Part shown: in pieces, positions 49,387 through 58,226 of the stretch
How positions within the stretch are numbered: the first letter of the stretch is position 1
Layout: every line of letters starts with the position of its first letter
Source of the DNA: Alkalinema sp. FACHB-956
GTDB lineage: Bacteria > Cyanobacteriota > Cyanobacteriia > Leptolyngbyales > Leptolyngbyaceae
DNA: 64,000 bases
Reading direction: 5' to 3'
NCBI RefSeq assembly: GCF_014697025.1
Contig: NZ_JACJRC010000001.1
Coordinates: 310,001 to 374,000, forward strand
The notes under the pieces: generated by a model
Seen by the model: the letters and a program-made list of their open reading frames with translations, nothing else
Database searches by the model: none
What the model was told of the DNA's origin: nothing
Position numbers and translations under genes: made by a program

Positions 49387-50190
49387 ATGGGTCGCGTAAT
49401 CGTTGTTACGTCTGGAAAAGGTGGGGTTGGCAAAACCACCACAACCGCTAATTTAGGCATGGCCTTGGCGCAGCGCAATCGCAAGGTTGCGGTCATTGAT
49501 GCGGACTTTGGTCTGCGCAATTTGGATTTGCTCCTGGGGCTGGAAAACCGGGTTGTCTATACCGCTGTGGATGTGTTGGCGGGGCAATGTCGGCTAGAGC
49601 AGGCGTTGGTGAAAGACAAGCGGCGAGGCAATTTAGTCCTGTTACCTGCCGCGCAAAACCGCACCAAGGATTCCGTCAATCCCGCCCAGATGCGGCAGCT
49701 CATCGCAGCGATCGCGCGGGTCTATGACTTTGTCTTGATCGATTCTCCGGCGGGGATTGAAATGGGCTTCCAAAATGCGATCGCCGCTGCTCAGGAAGCG
49801 CTGATTGTGACGACGCCAGAAATTGCAGCTGTACGGGACGCCGATCGGGTCATTGGTTTGTTAGAAGCGAATAACATTAAGCGCACCAGTCTGATTATCA
49901 ACCGGATTCGGCCCAAGATGGTGGAAGTCAATGACATGATGTCCGTGGAGGATGTGCAAGAAATTCTCGCGGTGCCCTTGATTGGCGTGGTGCCCGACGA
50001 TGAGAAGGTAATTGTTTCCACGAACAAAGGCGAACCGCTCGTTTTGTCTGGCAATCCCACCTTGGCAGGCACCGCGTTTGAAAATATTGCCCGTCGGATC
50101 GAAGGGGAAAAAGTACCCTTTTTGGATCTCAATGTCAAAGATGGCCTGCTTGCCAAGCTGAAAAATTTCTTCACGAAACCGATCGGCTAA
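49387..50190 (+). CDS. minD: Septum site-determining protein MinD
   Basis: 267 residues. Deviant Walker A VTSGKGGVGKTTTTANLGMAL with the signature Lys; IDADFGLRNLDLLLGLENR; Walker B-like FVLIDSPAGIE; and a C-terminal amphipathic helix (GLLAKLKNFFTKPIG) that holds the ATP-bound dimer on the membrane. It recruits MinC and is released by MinE. It starts 56 nt after minC. Confidence 0.97.
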   Translation: MGRVIVVTSGKGGVGKTTTTANLGMALAQRNRKVAVIDADFGLRNLDLLLGLENRVVYTAVDVLAGQCRLEQALVKDKRRGNLVLLPAAQNRTKDSVNPAQMRQLIAAIARVYDFVLIDSPAGIEMGFQNAIAAAQEALIVTTPEIAAVRDADRVIGLLEANNIKRTSLIINRIRPKMVEVNDMMSVEDVQEILAVPLIGVVPDDEKVIVSTNKGEPLVLSGNPTLAGTAFENIARRIEGEKVPFLDLNVKDGLLAKLKNFFTKPIG

Positions 50191-50194
50191 GCTT

Positions 50195-50240
50195 CCAGGT
50201 ATTTCTCGCCCCAGGTATTTCTCGCCCCCAGGTATTTCCC
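50195..50240. repeat. 16-bp tandem repeat between minD and minE
   Basis: CCAGGTATTTCTCGCC occurs twice head to tail, then a third partial copy CCAGGTATTTCCC. Confidence 0.9.
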
Positions 50241-50301
50241 AACCCCCAGCCATTCCCTAAACTATTTATCTACCGTTTAGTCCCCCACTCGCCGTTGCAT
50301 C

Positions 50302-50805
50302 ATGATCCTCGAACTTCTCGAACGGATGTTTCCAAAATTCAACGATCACACGAGTCGCCAGGAGGTGAAAAATCGCCTTAAGCTGGTTCTGGCTCACGAT
50401 CGATCGGATTTGACACCGCAGATGATCGAGGCGATGCGACAGGAAATCTTGGCCGTTGTCTCGAAGTACGTCGATCTGGATGCGGATTCGATGGATTTTG
50501 CGCTAGAAAATAATAATCGGGTGACGGCCTTGGTGGCGAATTTGCCGATTCGGCGCATTAAACCAGAGTTTTATACCGTAAAAGAGAATGAAGGGGAAAT
50601 TGCAGATTTACCAGAATTAGCGCTGGATGAAGCAGAAGTCGGCGATCCCAAGTTAGTGATTGAAAATTCGATCATGACGCCAGAAATTGCGACTGCAAGT
50701 GCTTCAGAAAGCCCCGAAAGTCTATCCGAAAATCCACCTGCGCCTGAAGGGGCACCTCTAATTGAACTAGGAGAAACCTCTCAAGAGTCTCCACGGGAGC
50801 TATAA
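50302..50805 (+). CDS. minE: Cell division topological specificity factor MinE, with long C-terminal extension
   Basis: 167 residues against a usual length of about 85-110. Residues 1-90 are standard MinE: an N-terminal membrane-binding helix (MILELLERMF), the MinD-binding NRLKLVLAHDRSDLTPQMIE, and the dimer-forming EILAVVSKYVDLDADSMDFA. Residues from about 100 on are acidic, rich in Glu, Ser and Pro (ENEGEIADLPELALDEAEV; ASASESPESLSENPPAPEG), and presumably disordered. MinE stimulates MinD ATPase and drives Min patterning. It follows minD after 111 nt that contain a tandem repeat. Confidence 0.93.
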   Translation: MILELLERMFPKFNDHTSRQEVKNRLKLVLAHDRSDLTPQMIEAMRQEILAVVSKYVDLDADSMDFALENNNRVTALVANLPIRRIKPEFYTVKENEGEIADLPELALDEAEVGDPKLVIENSIMTPEIATASASESPESLSENPPAPEGAPLIELGETSQESPREL

Positions 50806-50860
50806 AGGCTCAAATCAGCGGCGATAGAAACCTTGAACTCAGCATCAGTGGCGACAACAA

Positions 50861-52057
50861 TTAACGGCAGCGTTCGATCGCGGCGATCGAACGCTGAATC
50901 GCATCCACTAACTGATCAATATCCGAAACGCTATGGGTTGCCATCACGGTCATGCGAATGCGGCTGGTGGGAACCGTGGGCGGACGAATGGCCGGAGCAA
51001 AAATGCCATTCGTCTGAAGCGCTTGCCCCATCTGCATCGCCGTGGCCACATCGGCTAGCCCCAAACAGACGATCGGCGAGTCCGAGGGCAGTAACCTGAA
51101 CGTTTCATTCTGGTGACTAAGCCGTTCTAACTGCGTTTTTAAATAAGCGACATTGGCCCAGAGGCGATCGCGGCGATCGGGTTCCGTTTTCACGATTTCC
51201 AACGCGGCCAAGGCCGCTGCCGTATCCGCTGCTGTCAAGCCCGTGGTGTAAATCCAACTGGGAGCACGGTTACGCAGAAAATCCACCAACTTTGCCGACC
51301 CCGCCACATAGCCCCCCAAACTACCCAGCGCCTTACTCAGCGTGCCCATCTGAATCAGCGATCGGCCCGTGCAACCAAAATGCTCCACACAGCCCGCACC
51401 GGATTGGCCCATCACCCCGGTGCCGTGGGCCTCATCCACCAGCACCATACAGCTAAATTCCTCCGCCAAATCCAGCAGTTCCGGCAACGGAGCCAAATCC
51501 CCATCCATACTGAAGACACTATCCGTCAGGATTAAGCAGCGGGGAAAATTGGCCCGTTCCGCCACCAGCCGCGATCGCACCTCGGCCAAATCCCCATGGC
51601 GGTACTCCAACAACCGCGCCCCACTCACCAGCGCCCCACTGCGCAGACTGGAGTGATTGTACTGATCGGACAGAATCAAATCCCGCTGGCCCATCAGCGC
51701 CGCGATCGTGCCCAAATTAGCGGCATAGCCGGAGCTAAAGACGATCGCATCTTCCGTTTGTTTCAACGCCGCGATCGCCCGTTCCAACTGTCGATGCAAG
51801 TCCCGATGGCCGGTAATTAAGCGCGAACCCGTTGTCCCTGTGCCATAGGCTTGCGTGGCCGCCACCGCTGCGGCAATCAAGCGATCGTCCCCCGCTAATC
51901 CCAGGTAATCATTACTAGCAAAGTTGAGCAATGCCTGCCCATCGACGCAAATTCGCGTGCCCGGTTTTCCCGTCACCGTTTTGGTCGATCGATACCAACC
52001 CGCCTTGTGCAACGTTTCCAAGGATCGATCGAGCCAAGCATAGGGATCGGAATGCAT
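50861..52057 (-). CDS. bioF: 8-amino-7-oxononanoate synthase
   Basis: 398 residues from ATG 52055-52057. PLP enzyme of the alpha-oxoamine synthase family: [51 protein letters not shown], and the PLP-binding Lys in [17 protein letters not shown] near residue 240. It condenses pimeloyl-ACP with alanine in biotin synthesis. Related enzymes (2-amino-3-ketobutyrate CoA ligase, ALA synthase) share the fold, but the sequence fits BioF. It converges with minE; a 13-bp hairpin covers its last codons. Confidence 0.92.
   Translation of the reverse strand: MHSDPYAWLDRSLETLHKAGWYRSTKTVTGKPGTRICVDGQALLNFASNDYLGLAGDDRLIAAAVAATQAYGTGTTGSRLITGHRDLHRQLERAIAALKQTEDAIVFSSGYAANLGTIAALMGQRDLILSDQYNHSSLRSGALVSGARLLEYRHGDLAEVRSRLVAERANFPRCLILTDSVFSMDGDLAPLPELLDLAEEFSCMVLVDEAHGTGVMGQSGAGCVEHFGCTGRSLIQMGTLSKALGSLGGYVAGSAKLVDFLRNRAPSWIYTTGLTAADTAAALAALEIVKTEPDRRDRLWANVAYLKTQLERLSHQNETFRLLPSDSPIVCLGLADVATAMQMGQALQTNGIFAPAIRPPTVPTSRIRMTVMATHSVSDIDQLVDAIQRSIAAIERCR
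50868..50896 (-). terminator. Perfect hairpin across the end of bioF
   Basis: CAGCGTTCGATCG and its complement are separated by CGG. The hairpin encodes the last residues of BioF and is followed on the minus strand by a weak GTTAATTGTTGT. It could end transcripts from either direction in this convergent gap. Confidence 0.45.
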
Positions 52058-52455
52058 AGAAAATCCAAAATTAGCAACGCAGAATGAAATACAAAATGCA
52101 GTCAAAAAGGAAGTGCAAAATCAAAGATTGAAAGAGTATAGATCAATGCATCATTGAAATTCAATTGATAATACTGGCAGCGATCGAAGCGCAATGACTC
52201 ATTCAATTCTTCACAAAAAGGCTCAATGGTCTGACCTGTCTCTACTTAAGATTAGGTTGCAAGTAGCTTAATCCTAGTTTAAAAACGATGGGACTCACAA
52301 TACCTATGATAGGCTGGACTCAAATTAATAACTCTGGCTAATCAGTAACTTTATTCATTGAAACGTTACAAATCGCAATATTTGGCGCGGAAGCAGTCAT
52401 AATAGATCCTGTAAGTATTACGCCTGATCCACCGAGCAGTTAGGGAGGTTGACCG
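52058..52455. other. Divergent intergenic region of 398 bp between bioF and flv3
   Basis: AT-rich in places. Promoter-like hexamers (for example TATGAT near 52307) are present, but none with a convincing partner. A clear ribosome-binding site (TAGGGAGG) precedes flv3. No gene seen. Confidence 0.55.
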
Positions 52456-54201
52456 ATGGTCTCATCGATAAGTCGCACGAACCAAACGTCCAGTCCTAAA
52501 AAGCGTCTAACCCTTCAGCATTCAGACATCGCGCTGGATACAACGGTTATTCGATCGTTGGATTGGGATCGCGATCGCTTCGACATTGAGTTTGCGCTAC
52601 AGAACGGCACCACCTATAACTCCTTCCTCATCCGGGGGGAAAAGACAGCACTGATCGACACCTCCCACGAAAAATTTCGCGATCTCTACCTCAATACCTT
52701 AACCAGCCTGATTGATCCCAAGGAGATCGATTACCTCATCGTCAGTCACACCGAGCCGGATCACAGCGGGCTGGTGAAAGACATTCTGCAACTGAATCCC
52801 GACATCACCGTCGTTGCGGCCAAAGTTGCCCTGCAATTCCTCGATGACCTCGTGCACCAACCCTACAACAAGCGCATGGTCAAGAGTGGCGAAAAGCTGG
52901 ATCTGGGGAAAGGCCACGTTCTCGAATTCATCTCCGCGCCCAACCTGCACTGGCCGGACACCATCTTTACCTACGACCCCGCCACGCAGCACCTATTTAC
53001 CTGTGATGCCTTTGGTATGCACTACTGCGACGATTACACCTACGACGAAGATTTGGAACTGATCGAAGCCGATTTTCGCATCTATTACGAATGCCTCATG
53101 GCTCCCAATGCCAAATCGGTGCTCTCTGCGATTAAACGCATGGGCGATCTGCCGGGAGTCACCACGATCGCGACAGGCCACGGGCCATTGATTCAACATA
53201 ACCTGACCGAACTGGTGGGCCGCTACCAAACCTGGAGCAGCGAAAAAGCCAAGGCTGCCAAAAACGTGGTGGTGTTCTACGTGTCGGGTTATGGCGATGC
53301 CGATCAACTGTCCGGCTACCTGGCCAACGGGGTGCTAAAAACCGATGTCTTGGTGGAGTCGATCGACCTCAGCACCGCAGAATTAACCGATGTTCGCTAC
53401 GCTGTGGAAATCGCCAACGGCATTATTATTCTGATGCCGCCCCAATCCGGTGAGATGAGCGAAACCACGGCCACAGCCATCAGCACCATTCTCGCCACGG
53501 CCAACAGCAAGCAAGCCTACGGATTGTGCGAGTCCGGTGGCGGCATTGACGAACCTGTGCACACCCTGCGCGCCCGCTTGCAGGAAGCCGGTCTGACCGA
53601 AGCTTTCCCGCCGATCAAACTTGACAACGGCACGGGCAAGGCAGTCTACCAACTTTGCGAAGAATCCGGTACCGACATCGGCCAATGGCTGACCCGCGAT
53701 CGGGCGGTGAAGCAGATGAAGGCACTGAATCACGACTTGGATAAAGCCCTGGGTCGCTTGAGCGGTGGACTGTATATCATCACAGCCCAGAAAGGCGACG
53801 TGAAAAGTGCGATGTTGGCCTCTTGGGTGTCGCAGGCTAGCTTTAAGCCCTTGGGTTTAACGATCGCGGTGGCCAAGGATCGGGCGATCGAGTCGTTAAT
53901 GCGGGTGGGCGATAAGTTTGTCCTCAACGTTTTGGAAGAAGGCAACTATCAGTTATTGATGAAGCATTTCCTTAAGCGCTTTGCACCGGGGGCCGATCGC
54001 TTCGAAGGCGTCAATACCCAACCGGCCCAAAACGGCTCGCCCATCCTGACGGATGCTTTGGCTTATTTGGAATGCGAAGTGCAAACCCGCATGGAATGCA
54101 GTGATCACTGGTTAGTCTATGCCACGGTGGATGTGGGTCGGGTTTCCAATCTCGATTCCCTCACCGCCGTTCATCACCGCAAAGTCGGCAACCACTACTA
54201 A
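52456..54201 (+). CDS. flv3: Diflavin flavoprotein Flv3
   Basis: 581 residues. Beta-lactamase-like diiron domain with a canonical ligand set: IVSHTEPDHSGLVKDIL (H-x-E-x-D-H) and APNLHWPDTIF; then a flavodoxin domain (from about residue 270, VVFYVSGYGDADQLSGYLAN) and a C-terminal flavin reductase domain (from about 430, GGLYIITAQKGDVKSAMLAS). This A-D-R layout is special to oxygenic phototrophs. The start resembles Synechocystis Flv3 in IRSLDWDRDRFDIEF. It accepts electrons downstream of photosystem I and reduces oxygen to water, working with Flv1 at 54415. Confidence 0.93.
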   Translation: MVSSISRTNQTSSPKKRLTLQHSDIALDTTVIRSLDWDRDRFDIEFALQNGTTYNSFLIRGEKTALIDTSHEKFRDLYLNTLTSLIDPKEIDYLIVSHTEPDHSGLVKDILQLNPDITVVAAKVALQFLDDLVHQPYNKRMVKSGEKLDLGKGHVLEFISAPNLHWPDTIFTYDPATQHLFTCDAFGMHYCDDYTYDEDLELIEADFRIYYECLMAPNAKSVLSAIKRMGDLPGVTTIATGHGPLIQHNLTELVGRYQTWSSEKAKAAKNVVVFYVSGYGDADQLSGYLANGVLKTDVLVESIDLSTAELTDVRYAVEIANGIIILMPPQSGEMSETTATAISTILATANSKQAYGLCESGGGIDEPVHTLRARLQEAGLTEAFPPIKLDNGTGKAVYQLCEESGTDIGQWLTRDRAVKQMKALNHDLDKALGRLSGGLYIITAQKGDVKSAMLASWVSQASFKPLGLTIAVAKDRAIESLMRVGDKFVLNVLEEGNYQLLMKHFLKRFAPGADRFEGVNTQPAQNGSPILTDALAYLECEVQTRMECSDHWLVYATVDVGRVSNLDSLTAVHHRKVGNHY

Positions 54202-54242
54202 GTACGCAATTGATTGATTAGTGTGATTGATTAGTGCTATAA

Positions 54243-54356
54243 GACCCGATTCCCCTAGCCCCCGCACTACGTGCCGCTGCGCTAGAAAAAGGGGGAAATT
54301 CAGCCAAATTCTTTCAAAGTCCTTATTAAGGGGGATTTAGGGGGATCATCCGGGTC
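54243..54356. mobile_element. MITE-like palindromic element, copy C, between flv3 and flv1
   Basis: The left end GACCCGATTCCCCTAGCCCC and right end TTAGGGGGATCATCCGGGTC are imperfect complements, with outermost GACCCG/CGGGTC. Internal TTTCAAAGTCCTTATTAAGG is shared with copy B. About 114 bp, no frame. Confidence 0.65.
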
Positions 54357-54414
54357 GTAATCACCAATTGATTCGGTATAAGTCCCTGCCCCATCTATCG
54401 ATCGGAGTTTTCCT

Positions 54415-56142
54415 ATGTCTACAACGACCCGTCCTCGGGATGTCCAAGTTGCTGAAATTGCTGAAAAGACACTGGTTCTCCGATCGCGGATTTGGGAACA
54501 GTTGCGCTTTGAGGCAGAATACGCGCGTAAAAAAGGTACCACGGTTAATAGCTATCTGATACAAGCCCGTGAAGTCGCATTGATTGACCCACCCGGCGGG
54601 TCATTTGTTGATATTTTCATTGATGAGTTGCAGCAGCATGAATACTATCAGCAAATTGACTACATCATTCTCAACCACGTTAACCCCAACCGAATTGAAA
54701 CGCTGAAAGCACTGTTGCCGCTTGCATATCGAGCTAAAATTGTCTGTTCTCGGCCAGCGGCCAATATTCTCAAAACGGCATTTCCTGACGACGAATTGCC
54801 CATCATTACCGTCCGCGCGGGGGATGTGATTGATCTAGGAGAAGGCCATGAACTGAAGTTTATTACCAAGCCGACCCCACGCCACCCGGATGGACTGTGT
54901 GTCTATGATGCAGCAACCCGTGTGCTCTTTTCCGACAAACTGTTTGGGGCCCATGTCTGTGGTGATGAAATTTTGGATGATAACTGGAAGGCAGTGCAGG
55001 ACGATCGGCAATACTATTTCGATTGCATTCACGCCGCTCAAACGAAGCAGGTTGAGGATGTTCTAGAAAAAATTTCCCTTTATCCTGTCAAGATGTTCGC
55101 CGTCGGCCACGGCCCCTTGGTGCGCTACAGCGTTAGTCGGCTGATGTTTGACTATCGGGATTGGTGTGAAGCCCAGCATCAAAAGGCATTGTCCGTAGCA
55201 TTGCTCTATACGTCCGCCTATGGCAATACGGGCTTGATGGCCAATGCGATCGCGCGCGGACTCACGGAATCTAATATCGAAGTGGAATCCATTAACTGTG
55301 AGCTATCTGAGCCAGAGGAAATCACAGCGGCGATCGAAAACTGTGATGGCTTTATTATCGGTTCGCCAACGCTGGGGGGACATGCTCCTACCCAAATTCA
55401 AACAGCACTGGGATTGATTCTATCAACTGCATCCAAAACCAAATCCGCTGGGGTGTTTGGTTCCTATGGTTGGAGCGGAGAAGCGATCGATCTATTGGAA
55501 ACGAAATTGCTGAACGCGGGTTACTCCTTAGGGTTTGAGACGTTGCGCTGCAAATTTAAGCCAACGGAAGAGATGCTCTCCCTTTGCGAAAATGCCGGGG
55601 CCGAATTTGCCAAGTCCCTGCGCAAAACCCAGAAAACCCGCGCCCCCAAACAAACAGCCGCCACCGAAGCCCAAGCCGATCGCACGGAGCAGGCTATGGG
55701 CCGCGTGGTCGGATCTCTCAGCATCGTCACGGTGCAGCGGGGTGATGCAAAGGCTGCAATTTTGACCTCTTGGGTTTCCCAAGCCACGTTCAATCCACCG
55801 GGAATCACGATCGCAATCTCCAAAGATTTAGCCGAAGGCATCCTCGATCATGCGGGTGATCAATTTGTGCTGAACGTGTTGCGGGAAGGTAAAAACCTCC
55901 GCAGACATTTCCAAAAAATTACGGTCACGGGGACTGACCCCTTCGCGGAAGTGGCTGTCAAAACAGCCCGTAACGGTAGTCCTATTTTGCAGGAAGCCTT
56001 AGCTTACTTGGAATGTACCGTGCAGAATCGCTTAGATTGCGGCGATCACTGGCTACTCTACGCAGTGGTGAACGGGGGTGAAGTCTTGGAAGCCAATGGG
56101 GTCACAGCAGTGCTGCATCGTAAGTCGGGAGCGGCTTATTAG
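54415..56142 (+). CDS. flv1: Diflavin flavoprotein Flv1
   Basis: 575 residues with GGAG 8 nt before the ATG. Same three domains as Flv3: diiron-type domain, flavodoxin domain (LLYTSAYGNTGLMANAIARG near residue 262) and flavin reductase domain (VVGSLSIVTVQRGDAKAAIL near 435). In the first domain the metal-site motif reads LNHVNPNRIET in place of HxExDH, so the canonical diiron ligands are missing, as in known Flv1/Flv2 proteins. WEQLRFEAEYARKKGTTVNS and PTPRHPDGLCVYD fit Flv1. It is expected to form the functional hetero-oligomer with Flv3 for oxygen photoreduction under fluctuating light. Confidence 0.93.
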   Translation: MSTTTRPRDVQVAEIAEKTLVLRSRIWEQLRFEAEYARKKGTTVNSYLIQAREVALIDPPGGSFVDIFIDELQQHEYYQQIDYIILNHVNPNRIETLKALLPLAYRAKIVCSRPAANILKTAFPDDELPIITVRAGDVIDLGEGHELKFITKPTPRHPDGLCVYDAATRVLFSDKLFGAHVCGDEILDDNWKAVQDDRQYYFDCIHAAQTKQVEDVLEKISLYPVKMFAVGHGPLVRYSVSRLMFDYRDWCEAQHQKALSVALLYTSAYGNTGLMANAIARGLTESNIEVESINCELSEPEEITAAIENCDGFIIGSPTLGGHAPTQIQTALGLILSTASKTKSAGVFGSYGWSGEAIDLLETKLLNAGYSLGFETLRCKFKPTEEMLSLCENAGAEFAKSLRKTQKTRAPKQTAATEAQADRTEQAMGRVVGSLSIVTVQRGDAKAAILTSWVSQATFNPPGITIAISKDLAEGILDHAGDQFVLNVLREGKNLRRHFQKITVTGTDPFAEVAVKTARNGSPILQEALAYLECTVQNRLDCGDHWLLYAVVNGGEVLEANGVTAVLHRKSGAAY

Positions 56143-56170
56143 GCTGGTTCGTCGTGGCTTATTAGGCAGG

Positions 56171-56280
56171 TAGTCATAGGCGGATAGTCATAGGTGGGTA
56201 ATCATAGGTGGGTAGTCATTGCCATTTAGGAAAGCGGTGGCCTATTCATTGCCCTATTCATTGCCCTATTCATTGCCCTA
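56171..56280. repeat. Two tandem arrays (14 bp x3-4; 12 bp x3)
   Basis: TAGTCATAGGTGGG-type units at 56171-56218 are followed by CCTATTCATTGC x3 plus CCTA at 56241-56280. The second array reaches the TGA stop of the minus-strand exosortase-associated gene. Confidence 0.9.
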
Positions 56281-57004
56281 GATTGGCTGGCTGGCGTTTG
56301 CAAAAGTTGCAGGTTTCCTTCACGTAGCCGATCTGTTTTAACAACAAGGCTGATTCTTCTGCCGAGGGGTGGGCTTGCTGGATGGGCATAGAAATTTGTG
56401 CCCAAATACAACGTTGTTCCAGTAAGTTTCCCTGCCCGATCGCCCAACGGCCCCAGACTTTCGGCTCTAATAGATGGAGATACTGCTGTTTCTGAAATTG
56501 CGTTTTATTGATCACGGCTCTGCCCGTCGGTGTCAGGCAAGTGCTTACGTAAGCTCGTTTTTGATAGGTGAACGATCGGTAAGTGCCAATGGAGTTCACT
56601 AACATTTTTGCAGTGTCATTGATCTCCTTAGGCAGGCCCATTTGTTCATCCATCAGTTTGCCCAGATCGCCTTCTGTATCGACCACATACCGCAATTCTA
56701 GAGAGAGCGGTTTCTGTTGATAGGTATAGTCGTATTGTCTGGTTGCTAAGATGCGATCGTACTGGGGGGTTGTTGTATTTTTTACCGCAAGCGTTGTGTG
56801 TGTGAGATCCTGGAATGATTCAATCTGGAGGGTCTCAGGAAAGGGGTGGGGATGATACTCCCGCAGAAACATCTTTGGATTCATCACCCCTTGAATGGCA
56901 ACTGCCCATACGCTGAGACTCAGCGCCCGAAAGAATGCAAACTGAAATTTCAAGAGCCGTCGTCGATTCAGTTGAGCATCATTTAGTCGTAAAAAATCCT
57001 GCAC
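56270..57004 (-). CDS. Cyanoexosortase A system-associated protein
   Basis: 244 residues from GTG 57002-57004, with GGGGGTGGG upstream. One membrane helix near residues 24-42 (FFRALSLSVWAVAIQGVM) precedes an exported domain of about 200 residues with few landmarks: TLQIESFQDLTHTTLAVKN and SLELRYVVDTEGDLGKLM, and near the end ESALLLKQIGYVKETCNFC. It corresponds in size and place to the EpsI/associated protein that follows cyanoexosortase genes. It starts 10 nt after the cyanoexosortase stop and is surely in the same operon. Its molecular role is unknown. Confidence 0.82.
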   Translation of the reverse strand: MQDFLRLNDAQLNRRRLLKFQFAFFRALSLSVWAVAIQGVMNPKMFLREYHPHPFPETLQIESFQDLTHTTLAVKNTTTPQYDRILATRQYDYTYQQKPLSLELRYVVDTEGDLGKLMDEQMGLPKEINDTAKMLVNSIGTYRSFTYQKRAYVSTCLTPTGRAVINKTQFQKQQYLHLLEPKVWGRWAIGQGNLLEQRCIWAQISMPIQQAHPSAEESALLLKQIGYVKETCNFCKRQPANLGQ

Positions 57005-57014
57005 ATCCCACCCC

Positions 57015-58142
57015 CTATGAATGATTCGACTGGCTTTGAGCGCAAATTTGAGATTTCATAGCAACTTCTTCGATCGCTGAATTGGTCCAGCTTTCTCCGG
57101 CTACGACAACATCTTGCATTGTGATGATATCTTGCGTGTTGGTCAAAGATAGATGCTGCGAAGTGCATCTTTCACCATCTAATTCATTCTCGTAATCCTC
57201 TTCGTACTCTTCCTCATAATCATCTTCATACTCCTCTTCATGCGCCTCCTCATAATCGTCTTCAAGTCCATCCTCGTCATTTGCCTCTGCCGACGATCGG
57301 GACAATAACCAACGGCAAGCCAGAGCAAATAGGATAAACGCAATGGTTGAAAAAATCTGGGCTCCCTGGGCTCCATGCCAATAGTCAAAAGCAGCTTGAT
57401 CTTTGACGACCAGTGCCATAATCATGACTCGCACACTGGATAGTATGACCGACATCACCACTGTAAATCCCAGAAGTAAGATTTTGTGAATCTTAGAAAA
57501 CTGGGTCATTAAATTAAACACGATCGTCAGTTGGATTAGCAGCACCATCATGGGAATACCCGTGCAAGGATAGCCCACTTCAATGATGTTGTTATTCAGT
57601 GAGATCTTGACCCCGATCTGGACTGAGTTATAGCCTGCATAATAAAGAAACAGACTGGCTAATTTAGCAATCACTAAGCGAATTAAGTCGCCGATCGAAA
57701 CATCCACCAACCGGAAAATTACACCCGGTGGAATAATCAACGTCGCTACCAACAAGCCTTCGCGGGCATACTGATGAAATTTCCAACCCGATGCAATGAG
57801 TCCTAAACTCAGCACCGCCCAGATGGGAAAAATTCGAACGAAATCCGATTCACATTGAAAGAGAGATAAACATTTAAAGAGCAACAAGCCCAGCAAACTT
57901 CCCCCCAATAAAATGGTGCCCATGCCACTCTTCAGCTTGAGGCGATCGTGGCGTTGCCAAAGAGATGTAACGATCGCGCTCCAAAATACGAGACTAATAA
58001 CCAGTTGATCGGTTTCTCCAATCACCTTCCAAATCAGCACGAGATGTAAAAAAATGAGGCCAACCCCTAACCAAACCAGGAGATAACGGCGTGTCCAGGC
58101 CGGCCTCATAAAACGCATGCTGGCGATTCCACCAATCTTCAT
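57015..58142 (-). CDS. crtA: Cyanoexosortase A
   Basis: 375 residues. Eight or more membrane helices. The exosortase catalytic triad is visible: Cys in VGYPCTGIPMMVLL near residue 193, Arg in LSSVRVMIMALV near 237, and His in FDYWHGAQGAQIF near 257. Exosortases are membrane cysteine transpeptidase-like proteases that process PEP-CTERM-type sorting signals, usually coupled to exopolysaccharide loci. After the last helix there is an Asp/Glu/Tyr-rich tail (about residues 283-320, repeats of EEYEDDYEEEYEEDY type) followed by about 50 ordinary residues. Upstream hpsJ and downstream associated protein form one operon. Note that the symbol crtA is also used for a carotenoid enzyme. Confidence 0.9.
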   Translation of the reverse strand: MKIGGIASMRFMRPAWTRRYLLVWLGVGLIFLHLVLIWKVIGETDQLVISLVFWSAIVTSLWQRHDRLKLKSGMGTILLGGSLLGLLLFKCLSLFQCESDFVRIFPIWAVLSLGLIASGWKFHQYAREGLLVATLIIPPGVIFRLVDVSIGDLIRLVIAKLASLFLYYAGYNSVQIGVKISLNNNIIEVGYPCTGIPMMVLLIQLTIVFNLMTQFSKIHKILLLGFTVVMSVILSSVRVMIMALVVKDQAAFDYWHGAQGAQIFSTIAFILFALACRWLLSRSSAEANDEDGLEDDYEEAHEEEYEDDYEEEYEEDYENELDGERCTSQHLSLTNTQDIITMQDVVVAGESWTNSAIEEVAMKSQICAQSQSNHS

Positions 58143-58226
58143 GCAAGATACCTAGCGGGAAAAACGGAATACAAAAACCTAAATACCAAACATCCAGTCC
58201 GAAGCATCATCTTTCATGTAATCTAT

